From contig CAWKKJ010000011.1 in assembly GCA_963850205.1 (NCBI GenBank), positions 372,001-436,000 on the forward strand: a stretch of 64,000 bases of DNA, written 5' to 3'. Made by a program: the position numbers and the translations under genes. Of the stretch, positions 8,088-18,149 are shown piece by piece. Every line of letters begins with the position of its first letter. Within the stretch, counting starts at the first letter, position 1. This DNA comes from JACVRW01 sp963850205. Lineage in GTDB: Bacteria > Actinomycetota > Thermoleophilia > Solirubrobacterales > Thermoleophilaceae. The notes under the pieces were generated by a model that was not told where the DNA came from, did no database searches, and saw only the letters and a program-made list of their open reading frames with translations.

Positions 8088-9335
8088 CTACAGCCGCACC
8101 AGGTTCGGGACGCCCGTCCGCGGCGTCACGCCGCGGAAGTCCACCACGAGCGGGGCCCGGTCGAGCACCTCGGCCGGGTCGAGCTCGGGGTGGGCGGTCA
8201 CGATCACGGCCACGTCGCAGTTCTCCAGGACGTCGTCGAGCGTCTGGGAGGCCAGCCCGAACTCGGCGAGCTCGGGCACGTGATCGTCGTGGTAGACGAC
8301 CTCTCCCCCCTCCTCGCGGAGGTTGCGCATGATCTTGAGCGCGGGCGACTCCCGCAGGTCGCCGACACCGGGCTTGTAGGACACGCCCAGGATGGCGATG
8401 CGCGAGCCGCGCACCGGCTTGGCGTGCTCGTTGAGGGCCCGTGCGACCTTCTCGGCGCAGAAGCGCGGCATGGCCTGGTTGACCTCGCCGGCCAGCTCGA
8501 TGAAGTCCGTGGGCCGGCCGTACTCGCGGGCCTTCCAGGACAGGTAGAAGGGGTCCACCGGCAGGCAGTGGCCGCCCATGCCCGGGCCCGGGTTGAAGCG
8601 CATGAAGCCGTAGGGCTTCGTGGAGGCCGCGTCCACGACCTCCCAGATGTCGATGTCCATGCGGTCGCAGAGCACGGCCAGCTCGTTGACCAGCGCGATG
8701 TTCACCGAGCGGAAGACGTTCTCGAGGAGCTTCGTGAGCTCCGCGACCTCGGGGGTCGAGACCTGCACCACGGTGTCGCAGATCTCCCCGTAGAGAGCAG
8801 CGGCGCGCTCGAGGCAGGCGTCGGTGAGGCCGCCGACCACCTTGGGCGTGTTGCTCATCGTGTAGTCGGTGCGGCCCGGGTCGATGCGCTCGGGCGAGAA
8901 GGCCACGTTGAACTCGGTGCCGGCGGCCAGGCCCGACTCCTCCAGCAGCGGCACGAGCCGCTCGCGGGTGGTGCCCGGGTAGGTGGTCGACTCGAGCACG
9001 ATCAGCTGATCGCGCTGAAGGACCGAGGAGATCGCGCCCGTCGCCGACAGCAGCGGCCCCAGATCGGGCTCGCGGTTCTTGGTCAGCGGCGTGGGGACGG
9101 CGATGATCACCGCGTCGCAGCGCGACAGCTCGGCGAAGCGCAGGCTCGGGAACAGGCGATCCGAGATCGCGTCCAGGGTCTCCGAGGGCACGTCCTCGAT
9201 GTAGCTCTCGCCGGCGTTCAGGGCGCCGATCTTGCGGGGGTCGACGTCGACCCCGGTCACGTTGTGGCCCGCCTCGCAGAAGGAGACGGCGAGCGGGAGG
9301 CCGACATAGCCGAGTCCGACGATTCCGATGTTCAT
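8088..9335 (-). CDS. UDP-N-acetylhexosamine (UDP-GlcNAc/ManNAc) 6-dehydrogenase
   Basis: A 415-residue NAD-dependent nucleotide-sugar dehydrogenase. It starts with the Rossmann motif GIVGLGYVGLPLA and has VLESTTYPGTT, FSPERIDPG and the catalytic Cys in PGPGMGGHCLPVDPFYL. The WKAREYG that follows is typical of the WbpA/WecC group acting on UDP-HexNAc rather than UDP-glucose. Two successive oxidations would give UDP-GlcNAcA or UDP-ManNAcA. With the WecB epimerase of the 39-48 kb operon this makes UDP-ManNAcA plausible. The frame is intact, and the start has TACCGT 6 nt upstream. Confidence 0.9.
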   Translation of the reverse strand: MNIGIVGLGYVGLPLAVSFCEAGHNVTGVDVDPRKIGALNAGESYIEDVPSETLDAISDRLFPSLRFAELSRCDAVIIAVPTPLTKNREPDLGPLLSATGAISSVLQRDQLIVLESTTYPGTTRERLVPLLEESGLAAGTEFNVAFSPERIDPGRTDYTMSNTPKVVGGLTDACLERAAALYGEICDTVVQVSTPEVAELTKLLENVFRSVNIALVNELAVLCDRMDIDIWEVVDAASTKPYGFMRFNPGPGMGGHCLPVDPFYLSWKAREYGRPTDFIELAGEVNQAMPRFCAEKVARALNEHAKPVRGSRIAILGVSYKPGVGDLRESPALKIMRNLREEGGEVVYHDDHVPELAEFGLASQTLDDVLENCDVAVIVTAHPELDPAEVLDRAPLVVDFRGVTPRTGVPNLVRL

Positions 9336-9341
9336 GGTCCG

Positions 9342-9347
9342 ACGGTA
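9342..9347 (-). promoter_or_regulatory. -10-like box TACCGT for the sugar dehydrogenase
   Basis: TACCGT on the minus strand lies 6 nt before ATG 9335; no Shine-Dalgarno is present. Confidence 0.45.
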
Positions 9348-9387
9348 CGAGCGCGTACGCAGTCGCGGACTGCCCGAACGGCTAGGT

Positions 9388-12300
9388 TCAGGGGCCGCCG
9401 GTGACCGGCCGCGTCATGTCGGCCTGGATCTCGGCCTGCGTGAGCGCCCGGTTGTACACGCGGATCTCGTCGAGACGCCCGGCGAGCCATTCCGCCCACA
9501 CGTTGTTACCGCCGAAGCGCAGGGCGCCGGCGCTGTTGACCAGCGTGCCGCCCAGAGCGCGGGTGCCCACCTGGGTGCCGTTGAGATACACGCGCAGGGT
9601 CGTCCCGTCCCACGTCGTAGCCAGGTGCGACCAGGTGTTCAGGGGAAGCTGCGTCGAGCCGTTGACGTACAGGTCGCCGGTGGTGAACATGTGGCCCGAG
9701 GGCGGCCCACGTCGTTGTTGCGCGTAGAGCGCGTAGACGAGCTGGCCCGGCTGCTCCTTGAGCAGCACGGTGCGCCAGTCGACCCCGAGCGCGGTCGGGT
9801 AGACCCAGGCCTCGAGGGTCGCGCGGTTGGTCAGGTCCAGGGACGCGCTGTCGGGCACCGTGACCAGGTCGTTGATCCCGTCGAAGCTCAGGGCCGAGCC
9901 GATCTTCCCCGCGGTGGTGCGGGTGGCGCCGGCGATCGTGCCGTTGTTCCCGCGGCCGGACGAGTCGCCCGCGGTGGTCCCGCTCGCCTCGTCGAAGCCC
10001 CAGGCGCCTACGGGCGCTCCGCCGGGCGGCGGTGGGGCGCTGACCGTGAGGGTGACCGCCACCGTCTTGGGGGAGCCGCCGGCGCCGGCCGCCGTGACCG
10101 TGACCGTCCCGTTGTAGGTGCCGGGCGCCAGGCCGGTCAGGTCGGTGGTGACCGACAGCGTGCCCGGCGCCGTCCCGCCGGCCGGCGTCACCGCGAGCCA
10201 GGGCTGGTTGTCGGATGCGGTGTAGTTGAGGCTGCCGCCACCGGAGTTCGTCACGTTCACGGTCTGGGCGGCCGGGCTCGTGCCGCCCTGGGTCCCGTTG
10301 AAGGTCAGGCTGGCGGGCGCCACCGCCAGCACCGGCGTGGCCGGGTTCACGGTGAGCGTCACGTCCACGGTCTTGGGCGAGCCGGTGGCCCCGGCCGCCG
10401 CCACGGTGACCGGCGCGGTGTAGGTGCCGGGCGCCAGCCCGGCGATCGACGGCGTGACGGTCACCGTGCCGGGCGCGGTCCCGCTCGCGGGGCTCGCCGA
10501 CAGCCACGAGGCCGATTCGCTGACGGTGTAGTTGAGGCTGCCACCGCCGCTGTTGGTCACATCGAAGGTCTTGGCCGCCGGGTTGGCGCCGCCCTGGGTC
10601 GCACTGAAGGTCAGGCTGGCCGGCGCCACCGCCAGCACCGGCGTGGCCGGGTTGACGGTGAGCGTCACGTCCACGGTCTTGGGCGAGCCGGTGGCTCCGG
10701 CCGCCGCCACGGTGACCGGCGCGGTGTAGGTGCCCGGCGCCAGCCCGGCGATCGAGGGCGTGACGGTGACCGTGCCGGGGGCGGTGCCGCTCGCGGGGCT
10801 CACCGACAGCCACGAGGCCGATTCGCTGACGGTGTAGTCGAGGCTGCCACCGCCGCTGTTGGCCACGTCGAAGGTCTTGGCCGCCGGGTTGGCGCCGCCC
10901 TGGGTCGCCGTGAACGACAGCGCGCCCGGGGAGACCGACAGGGCCGGCTGGGGCGGCGGCCCGCCGCTGCACGTGACCGGCGTCGTCATGTCGGCCTGGA
11001 GCTCTGTCGGCGACAGCGCGCGGCCGTAGATCCGCACCTCGTCGATCCGTCCGGCGAACCACTCCGCCCAGACGTTGTTGCCGCCGAAGCGCAATGCCCC
11101 CGCGCTGTTGACCAGGTTCCCGGTGACCGCCCTCGTCCCCACCTGGGTGCCGTTCACGAAGAGGCGCTGGGTCGAGCCGTCCCAGGTCATCGCCAGGTGC
11201 GACCAGGTGTTGGCCGGCAACGGGGAGGATCCGTTCAGCTGGAGGTCGCCGCTGGTGTAGAGGTGGCCGCTCGGACGACCCGCGTCGTTGTGGCCGTACA
11301 GCGAGTAGACCAGCTGGCCGGGCTGCTCCTTCATCAGCACCGTGCGCCAGTCGGCCCCGAGCGCCGTCGGGTTGACCCAGGCCTCGAGCGTGGCGCGGTT
11401 GGTCAGGTCGAGCGAGGCGCTGTCGGCCACGGTCACCAGATCGTTGAGCCCGTCGAAGGTGAGCGCCGAGCCGAACTTGCCTGCGGTGCTGCGCGTGGCG
11501 CCGGAGATCGTGCCCGTGTTGCCCCGCCCGGAGGCGTCTCCCACCGAGCCGCCGCTGGCCTCGTCGAAGCCCCAGGCCCCGACCAGGTTCGCCCCGGTCG
11601 TGCAGGCGGCCTCGGCGTAGTTGGCCCGGTAGGTGGCGGGCGTCGTGCCCGCCGTGACGGTGTGGGCGGCCGCTCCGCCGTCCGACCAGGAGGAGAACTC
11701 GTAGGTCTTGCCTCCCGCGGGCTGCGAGGGCGGGGCGATGAGCGACACGGTCGAGCCCTGGATCACCGTGCGGGTGAAGGTGGCCGTCTGCTGCTCACCG
11801 CCCACCGACAGCTGCAGGCCGCCGGGCTGGGTCTCGAAGGTCAGGTCCACGGTCCGCGGGTCGAGTCGCCTGGTCTCCGTGTCGCTGAGGCCGCCGTCGG
11901 TGGCCGTGAGCTCGAGCGAGAGATAGGAGGGGTACTCGTGATCGGGCGCGTCCTCGATGGTGCCGGAGGCGCCGCTGTAGGTCTGGATCTGGTGCTCGTG
12001 GCAGCTGGTGGGGTTGAGCGCCGAGCAGTGGTGCAGGATCAGCTTCCAGCTCAGCCCGCTCGCGGGCACCGAGCCGCCGGTGGCGCGGGTGGCGGAGCCC
12101 GAGAAGGTGATGTCGTCGCCCACGCTCCAGCGGGTGCCCGCGGCCGGGGTGTTGATGGTGGCCTCCGGCGGGCCACCCGCGGTGATGGTCAGCGAGTCGG
12201 TGTCGGAAAGGCCGCCGGGGTCGGTCACCCGCAGCCGGACCGTGTAGGTGCCGCTCGCGGTGTAGGTGAAGTTCGGCTGGGCGGCCGTCGAGTCGTCGTA

Positions 12301-13898
12301 GGCGCCGTCACCGTCGAGGTCCCAGGCGTAGGTGAGCGGGTCGTTCTCCGGGTCGGTGGAGCCGGTGCCGTCGAAGCTGACGGCGAGCGGCGCGGCGCCG
12401 CTGGTGGGGTTGGCGGAGGCGTTCGCCGTCGGGCGCGCTGTTGCTCACCAGCGGGCTGATGCGATGGATCGTGCCGCCGCTCAGATCGGCGTAGTAGAGG
12501 TCGCCCTCGGGCCCGACCTCGAGGTCCACGGGCCCGGCGGCGCCCTCGACGAACGGCCGGCGGGTCGACGGGTCGGGCACCCCACCGGCGCCCGCGTTCA
12601 TGACCCAGATGCAGTTCCGCGAGTAGTCGGCGAAGAAGAGCGCGCCGTTGTACTCGCTGGGGAAGGTGCCGCCGTCGTAGAACTCAACGCCCGCGGTCGA
12701 CGAGCTGCCGGTCGGGCAGGTCTCCGTCGTGACCTTGGACGCGTGGTTGTAGGCGTACAGCGGCGCGGTCACGGCGCCCGCGCCGGCCGAGTAGAGGTTC
12801 TCGCAGACGTTCAGGTTGAGGTTGTCGTAGGACGACATCCGCGGCGTGCCCTCGTAGCAGGGCCAGCCGAAGTTCTCCACCGGCGCGGCAGGATTGGGCA
12901 GGCGGTTGATCTCCTCCCAGGTGCCCCAGCCGACGTCGCCCAGGTAGAGGTCGTTGGTGCCCGGGCGGAAGGTGAAGCGGAAGGGGTTGCGCAGGCCGGT
13001 GCCCGACGATGCGGCGCACGTTCGGGTCGGAGCTGCCGGCGTTGGGGTTGTCGGGTAGCGCCGCGCCCGTGTCCGGATTCACCCGGATGATGGTTCCGTC
13101 GAGGCTCGCGGGGTCGGCGCCGGTGCGCGTGTCCTGGCTGCGCAGCGCGCCGCCCTCGGCCGTCGGCGGCGTCAGGGTGGCCCCCACCCCGCCCGGCGGG
13201 TCGCCGCAGGGGTTGACCGGGTTGCCGTCCTGGCCGTAGTCGGCGAAGTTGAAGCTCGCCCCGTCGCCGGAGCTGGCGTAGAGCGCGCCGTCGGCGCCGA
13301 ACTCGAGGCTGCCGACCGAGTGGCTCGGGTACTGCTGGCACCAGTCCTCGATCAGCACCTGCTCGCTGCCGCCCGACAGCTTCGAGAGGCGTCCGCTGAT
13401 CACGCAGCCGTCACCGGTCGCCCCCGGCGGGCTCGGGCACTGGTCGCCCCAGCGCGGGGCTGTGCCGCCGATCGCGGCATCGTGGGCGTAGAGCACGTAG
13501 ACAAACGGGCGGCCGCTGGTGAACGCCGGGTCGAGGGCCATGCCAAGCAGGCCCCGGTCCCAGAAGTGGTGCACCTTGCTGCGCAGGTCGGCGTAGACGG
13601 TCGCGCTGGGATCGTCGATGTTGTCGAAGACTTTGATCAGGCCCGTCTGCTCCGCCACGAAGACCCGGCCGTCGGGCGCGAAGCGGATGACCGTCGGGTT
13701 GGTCAGGCCGGTCCACTGAACGGTCTCCTCGAAACCGCTGGGCGCCAGGGCGGCGGCTTGGGCCAGGTCGACCTCGGGGAGGCCGGCCTCAGGGCTCAGC
13801 GGCCCTCCTGTCTGGGCCTGGGCCGTCGCGGGCAGCAGGGCGGCAGCGAGGCAGACGACTAACGCCAGGAGCAGCCGTGCGGGGCCGTGCGAGGTCAC
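9388..13898 (-). CDS. secreted PQQ-type glucose/sorbosone dehydrogenase-like protein with PKD, LamG and BACON modules, frameshifted
   Basis: A secreted modular protein of about 1,500 residues. Order: signal peptide (LLLALVVCLAAALLPATAQA); a GSDH-like six-bladed propeller (VIRFAPDGRVFVAEQTG, DRGLLGMALDPAF, NFGWPCYEGTPR); a PKD-like domain (about 12430-12190); an Ig-like stretch; an InlB-B-like unit (FSSWSDGG); LamG (about 11600-10980); three BACON-like repeats of about 102 residues (about 10950-10040); and a second LamG ending at the stop. It may bind and oxidise sugars at the surface; PQQ use is inferred from the fold only. Extra bases near 13001 (G run) and 12434 (C run) break the frame. A compensated pair lies near 9700-9718, where the second LamG reads YAQQRRGPP instead of the Y-NND-GRP of the first. 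GTG 13898 is preferred, with TACGTT 7 nt upstream; an earlier in-frame start at 13949 is less likely. Confidence 0.8.
10321..10932 (-). repeat. tandem 306-bp repeat encoding BACON-like domains
   Basis: Two nearly identical units with a 306-bp period (landmarks at 10321 and 10627, and at 10441 and 10747), each encoding one 102-residue BACON-like domain. A third, more diverged unit lies at about 10040-10320. The near identity at DNA level points to recent duplication or gene conversion. Confidence 0.85.
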
Positions 13899-13905
13899 CG
13901 CTTCG

Positions 13906-13911
13906 AACGTA
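13906..13911 (-). promoter_or_regulatory. -10-like box TACGTT for the PQQ/LamG protein
   Basis: TACGTT lies 7 nt before GTG 13898 on the minus strand, which gives a normal signal peptide at the N-terminus. Confidence 0.45.
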
Positions 13912-13980
13912 TGCCGGTCACGACGGGCGGGCAACCAAGACGGCACCAATTTGGTCCCCCCGGGCCCGCCGGGGCCATGA

Positions 13981-14967
13981 TCAGGCTGCGATCGCGCCGA
14001 GCCGGCTCGACTGGAGCTGCTGCTCCTTGACGTCGAGCACGATGTCTTCGAGGGACTTCGTCGGCTCCCAGCCGAGCGCGCCCTCGATCTTCTGTGTGTC
14101 CGGCACGCGCCGCTGCATGTCCTCGAAGCCCTCCTCGTAGGCCTCCTCGTAGGGCACGTAGCGGATCGGCGCCTCGGAGCCGACCAGGTCGCGCACCTTG
14201 CTGGCCAGCGCGCGGATGGTGATCTCCGACCGGCTGCCGATGTTGAACACCTCGCCGTAGAGGTCGTCGCGCTCCATGAGCCCGGCCAGCGCCTGGACGA
14301 TGTCGTGCACGTGGCAGAAGCAGCGGCTCTGCGACCCGTCCCCGAAGACGGTGATCGGCTCGCCGGCCAGCGCCTGGCCTACGAAGTTCGGGACCACCAT
14401 GCCGTAGCGGCCCGTCTGCCGTGGCCCCACGGTGTTGAACAGGCGGCCGATCACGGTGGGCAGGCCGCGCTCCTTGTAGTAGGCGAGCGCCAGGAACTCG
14501 TCGATCGCCTTCGAGCAGGCGTAGGACCAGCGTCCCTTGAAGGTCGGGCCCATGACCAGGTCGCCGTCCTCGCGGAAGGGAAGCGCTGTGCTCTTGCCGT
14601 AGACCTCGCTGGTGGAGGCCACGAAGACCGGCTTCTTCTTCTTGCTGGCGGCCGAGAGCACCACCTCGGTGGTGTGCACGTTGTTCTCGATCGTCCGGAC
14701 CGGGCTCTCGACGATCAGCTCCACTCCCACCGCAGCGGCGAGGTGGTAGACGACGTCGGCCGAGTCGACCAGCTCCCCCACCACCGGAGCGTTGTGGCAA
14801 CCCTCGATCGTGTACTCGAAGGACGGGTTGTCCTTGAGGTGACGGATGTTGTCGATCGCCCCTGTGGAGAGGTCGTCGAGGACGTGGATCCGGTGCCCGC
14901 GCCCGAGCAGCTCGTCGGCCAGATGGGATCCGACGAAGCCGGCGCCGCCGGTGATGAGGATGCGCAT
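13981..14967 (-). CDS. NAD-dependent SDR epimerase/dehydratase (nucleotide sugar)
   Basis: A 328-residue extended SDR enzyme with the cofactor motif ITGGAGFVGSHL, the acidic LDDLSTG that reads the NAD ribose, the catalytic Ser/Thr region ASTSEVYG and the active-site YACSK (YxxxK), then RLFNTVGPRQTGRYGMV. It resembles UDP-glucose 4-epimerase and UDP-glucuronate decarboxylase relatives; the exact sugar is not decidable. A close paralog lies at 60917-61903, with most of the first 50 residues the same. The frame is intact. It is followed on the same strand by the secreted dehydrogenase gene after 82 bases, which has its own promoter-like box. Confidence 0.88.
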   Translation of the reverse strand: MRILITGGAGFVGSHLADELLGRGHRIHVLDDLSTGAIDNIRHLKDNPSFEYTIEGCHNAPVVGELVDSADVVYHLAAAVGVELIVESPVRTIENNVHTTEVVLSAASKKKKPVFVASTSEVYGKSTALPFREDGDLVMGPTFKGRWSYACSKAIDEFLALAYYKERGLPTVIGRLFNTVGPRQTGRYGMVVPNFVGQALAGEPITVFGDGSQSRCFCHVHDIVQALAGLMERDDLYGEVFNIGSRSEITIRALASKVRDLVGSEAPIRYVPYEEAYEEGFEDMQRRVPDTQKIEGALGWEPTKSLEDIVLDVKEQQLQSSRLGAIAA

Positions 14968-14973
14968 GGGCTC

Positions 14974-14979
14974 AACGTA
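14974..14979 (-). promoter_or_regulatory. -10-like box TACGTT for the SDR epimerase
   Basis: TACGTT lies 6 nt before ATG 14967 on the minus strand, with no ribosome site between. Confidence 0.45.
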
Positions 14980-15027
14980 TGCCCGCGCTCTGCGGAGGGC
15001 ACTATCCCCCCGTATAGGTTTCGGCGC

Positions 15028-15834
15028 CTACGCGGGCGCCACGAACCAGCCGAAGCGGTCGTTGAGGCGGCGAACGAAGGGGACGCGGACCAGCATCCGC
15101 TTGACGGCGGTCCGGCGCTCCTGGCGCGCCCAGTGGCGGCGCCAGTACTCCTCCTTCTCCTTCGTGATGGTGGTGTAGTACGGACCCCCGGTGTGGTGCA
15201 CGCGGAGATCGGCCAGCACCGCCGCGCCGTAGCCGAGGCGCTCGAGGTCCTCGATGTAGGCCGCGTCCTCCAGCCAGAAGACCTGGCCCTCCTGCTCGCG
15301 AAAGCCGCCGGCGCGCTCGTTCAGCTCCCGCGAGGTGATGGCGCAGCCTCCGCCCGTGGGGCCGCGGAGGATCCGGACCCCGTTCTCCTCCACCAGCGTG
15401 TACTCGTGCGGGCGGATGTGGTGCCGGAAACGGGAGGCCTCGTCGTTGGGGTCGTCCTCGAGGTCGGCCGCCAGAAAACCCACCTCGGGCAGGCGCACGA
15501 AGGCGTCGCGAAGCATCTTGTCCCAGCCCGCGGGGGCGTTGACGACGTCGTCGTCGATTTCGATCAGATAAGGAGACGTGGTCTGCCTGAAGGCGCGCGC
15601 GTAGGCGTTCTGCCCGATGTTCTCCTCGCTGCGGACGACGCGAATGCGCGGGTCGTCGAGCGACTCGAGGTAGGCGGTGGTCCCGTCGGTGGACGCGTTG
15701 TCCCAGATCACGATCTCGCGCGTCGCCGACGACGTGCGCAGAAGCACGCGCTCGACGCATTTCTGAAGCAGCTGGGCGCGGTTGTGGGTGAGGACGACGA
15801 CGGCCACGCCGTCGGCGGACGAGGTTTGCTCCAT
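15028..15834 (-). CDS. glycosyltransferase family 2
   Basis: A 268-residue GT-A fold transferase. It has VAVVVLTHNRAQLL, the nucleotide-binding WDNASTDGT, the metal motif in LIEIDDDVV, the acceptor-side GPTGGGCAITSRE, and FWLEDAAYIEDLERLGYG near the catalytic end. It should transfer a sugar from a nucleotide donor at the cytoplasmic membrane face during polysaccharide assembly; donor and linkage are unknown. TACGCT 6 nt upstream supports ATG 15834. It is divergent from another GT2 gene starting 93 bases away. Confidence 0.88.
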   Translation of the reverse strand: MEQTSSADGVAVVVLTHNRAQLLQKCVERVLLRTSSATREIVIWDNASTDGTTAYLESLDDPRIRVVRSEENIGQNAYARAFRQTTSPYLIEIDDDVVNAPAGWDKMLRDAFVRLPEVGFLAADLEDDPNDEASRFRHHIRPHEYTLVEENGVRILRGPTGGGCAITSRELNERAGGFREQEGQVFWLEDAAYIEDLERLGYGAAVLADLRVHHTGGPYYTTITKEKEEYWRRHWARQERRTAVKRMLVRVPFVRRLNDRFGWFVAPA

Positions 15835-15840
15835 GCCCAG

Positions 15841-15846
15841 AGCGTA
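15841..15846 (-). promoter_or_regulatory. -10-like box TACGCT for the minus-strand GT2
   Basis: TACGCT lies 6 nt before ATG 15834. Confidence 0.45.
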
Positions 15847-15914
15847 GGCCCGTCCCCCACCCTTCGCCCCCGGTCGTCCGGGTAGGTTTGCTGGCCGCCG
15901 GCGAGGGGTCCGGC

Positions 15915-15920
15915 TACGTT
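15915..15920 (+). promoter_or_regulatory. -10-like box TACGTT for the plus-strand GT2
   Basis: TACGTT lies 6 nt before ATG 15927 and helps to choose this start over an upstream in-frame start at 15888. Confidence 0.45.
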
Positions 15921-15926
15921 GGACAG

Positions 15927-16784
15927 ATGACGATAGGAGTCGTCATCCGCACGCTCAACGAGAGCGAGCTCATCGGCCGGTGCCTGGACACGCTCGCGCG
16001 CCAGCGTACGCCCCATCGTCTGGACATCCTCGTCGTGGACAGCGGCTCCACCGACTCGACGGTGCAGCTCGCCGAGGCACACGGCGCCCGGGTGATGCAC
16101 CTGGACGCCGGCGACTTCGACTACTCCAAGGCGCTGAACGCCGGCATCGAGGCGACCGACGGAGAGCTGGCCATCAGCCTCTCGGCGCACGCGATCCCGC
16201 TCGACGACGGTTGGCTCGAGGCGATGGCCGCGCCGTTTGACGATCCGCAGGTGGCGGGGGTGGGCTGCCGCCAGGTGCCCTGGCCCGACGCCCCCTGGCG
16301 CGAGGTGCAGCGCCTCGAGGAGACGTTCGGGGAGACGAGGCGCGTGTTCACCCGCGCCGACGGGGAGCCGCTGTTCAGCAACGCGGCCTCGTGCATCCGC
16401 CGCTCGGTCTGGGTCGAGCATCCCTTCACGCTCCCCGCGGTCGAGGACCTGGACTGGGCTCGGCGGGTGACCGCCTCGGGCTGGCAGGTGGTCTACGAGC
16501 CGGCCACGGCGGTCTACCACTCCCACCGTGAGAGCCCGCGCGACCAGGCCCGGCGCCTGATCGACATCAACCGCGTCCACGTGGGCAACGGGGGCCGCAC
16601 CCGGCGGCGGACCCTGCGCGAGGCGGCCGGCCTCCTCTACCGCGACGGGAGCTCGATCCTCGCGCTCGACGAGCCGCCGCGGCGCAAGGTCAGCGAGCTG
16701 GCCGACCTGGTGTGCACGGCCTCCTACTACGTGACCGACTTCTCGCGGTCGGGGACGACAGCCGAACACCGCCGCCGAGGCTAG
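15927..16784 (+). CDS. glycosyltransferase family 2, rhamnosyltransferase-like
   Basis: A GT2 enzyme of 285 residues. Motifs: IGVVIRTLNESELIGRCL, VVDSGSTDSTV, the HLDAGDFDYSKALNAGI typical of rhamnosyltransferase-like GT2 enzymes, a degenerate LSAHAIPLDDGW at the metal region, and AVEDLDWARR (ED catalytic base). The donor sugar is unproven. The stop codon overlaps the stop of the convergent beta-helix gene (CTAG, 16781-16784). Confidence 0.87.
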   Translation: MTIGVVIRTLNESELIGRCLDTLARQRTPHRLDILVVDSGSTDSTVQLAEAHGARVMHLDAGDFDYSKALNAGIEATDGELAISLSAHAIPLDDGWLEAMAAPFDDPQVAGVGCRQVPWPDAPWREVQRLEETFGETRRVFTRADGEPLFSNAASCIRRSVWVEHPFTLPAVEDLDWARRVTASGWQVVYEPATAVYHSHRESPRDQARRLIDINRVHVGNGGRTRRRTLREAAGLLYRDGSSILALDEPPRRKVSELADLVCTASYYVTDFSRSGTTAEHRRRG

Positions 16785-18140
16785 TCGGCCTCGAAGGCGC
16801 CTGCGTCCGGGCTGCGGTCGCGCCGCGATCCGTCCCGGTCGGTGGCGGGAGCGTCGCTCTGGATCGCCGGCGTCGACCGCCGGAGAGCCGGCCTCAAGCC
16901 GGAAGTCGTGCGCCTCCGGGTTGACCCATCCGAACGGCGCCGGGCCCGTTTCCGGGCTACTCGAGGCCGGGCTCACCGGCGTGTCGGTATCCGAGCAGGC
17001 GCTGCCCACGTTGTGGGAATAGCGCACCCCGGGCCGGCACTCCCAGTCGCCGACGTTGCCCACCCAGCGGGTGCCCTCGCCCCGCTCCGGCGTCACGAGG
17101 GCCGTCTGCTCGAAGGTGTTGTTGCGCACCGTCCAGCCCAGCATGGGCTGCCCGGGCCCCTCGGGGCCGAGGCTGCCGACGTAGAGGCCGCAGCAGGTGT
17201 GCCAGCCATTGTTGTTCTCCGCCTCGGGGTGGCTGAACACGTTGTTCTCCAGGGTCACGTTGCCGTACGCGGGCGCCTGCGGCTTCCACCAGTCGCCGTA
17301 GGTGATGAACAGGTCCATCACCGCGCAGTCTCGGAACGTCGAATCGCGGACGGTGAGGCCCGGGGCGCCGATCGCGTACGCGCACTCCATGTGGATGCCC
17401 GGCGTCTCGAGCACGGCGTCGTGGAAGCGGACATTCTCGATGGTGTGGTTCGCGCCCGTGATGAGCATGCCCTTCTCGTCGACCACGTTCCCCACCGCGG
17501 CGTTCTTGAACGTCGCCCCCGACCCGCGCAGCTCGACCGCGGCCATGTTCGGCCGCACCCCGCCCGCGTCGACCTCCACGCCGTCGAACGTGACGTTGCT
17601 CGCGTCGCTGATCAGCTGGCGCAGCCGCACTCCCGGCCCGCCCTTGAACGTCACGGGCTTCTCGTCCTCGACGAGCGTCTGCGTCTCGTACCAGCCCGGA
17701 CCCATGCGCACGACGCCCCCGTTCTCCGCGTCAGCGTAGGCGCGTTGCATGCTGCGGCAGGGCTCGGCGCGGGTGCAGTCGGCGTCGTCCGAGCCATCGG
17801 GCGCGACGAAGACCTCCGCCTCGGCCGCCGCGGTGTCCGTTTCGGGCGGGGCGAACCGGGCGACGGCCGGGGAGGCCACGGCCCGCAGCAGCTCGATCAG
17901 GCTGCCGCTGGTCCTCGGCCAGGTCAGCGGATCGCTGCCGTACGCGACCTCGAGGCCATCGTCGATCCTGTCCTCGTCGGTGTCCGGCGACCGTGGGAGC
18001 GTGTGGGACACGGCGCTTTCGTAGTCGTCGGCGAGGCCGTCACGGTCGCTGTCCCGCGCGCCGGCCTGGGCGGCAGCCGGCACGAGCAGCGCCGCCGCCA
18101 GCAGCGCCAGGGGTAGGCGGTATCGGGCACGTCGGATCAT
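16781..18140 (-). CDS. secreted right-handed beta-helix protein with Ca-binding-type repeats, one frameshift
   Basis: A secreted protein of about 450 residues. It has a signal peptide (LPLALLAAALLVPAAAQAG) and Asp-rich calcium-type repeats (DSDRDGLADDYE, DTDEDRIDDGLE). A parallel beta-helix follows, with strands such as SNVTFDGVEVDAGG, HTIENVRFHD and LTVRDSTFRD, then ITYGDWWKPQAPAYG and GWTVRNNTFEQ. Such helices bind or cleave polysaccharides. The end AGSPAVDAGDP is followed by a single-base shift near 16856; the corrected tail ends SPDAGAFEAD at the stop 16781-16783. It is a paralog of the protein at 37693-39195. It lies 10 bases after the stop of the giant protein gene. Confidence 0.82.
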
Positions 18141-18149
18141 GGTTGGTCG

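Noticed and set aside
9328..12459. Very long plus-strand open frame (1,043 codons)
   Set aside because: It is antisense to the PQQ/LamG/BACON gene, is dominated by Arg/Gly/Ala/Val repeats, and has no domain motif. High-GC genes often leave such open frames on the other strand.
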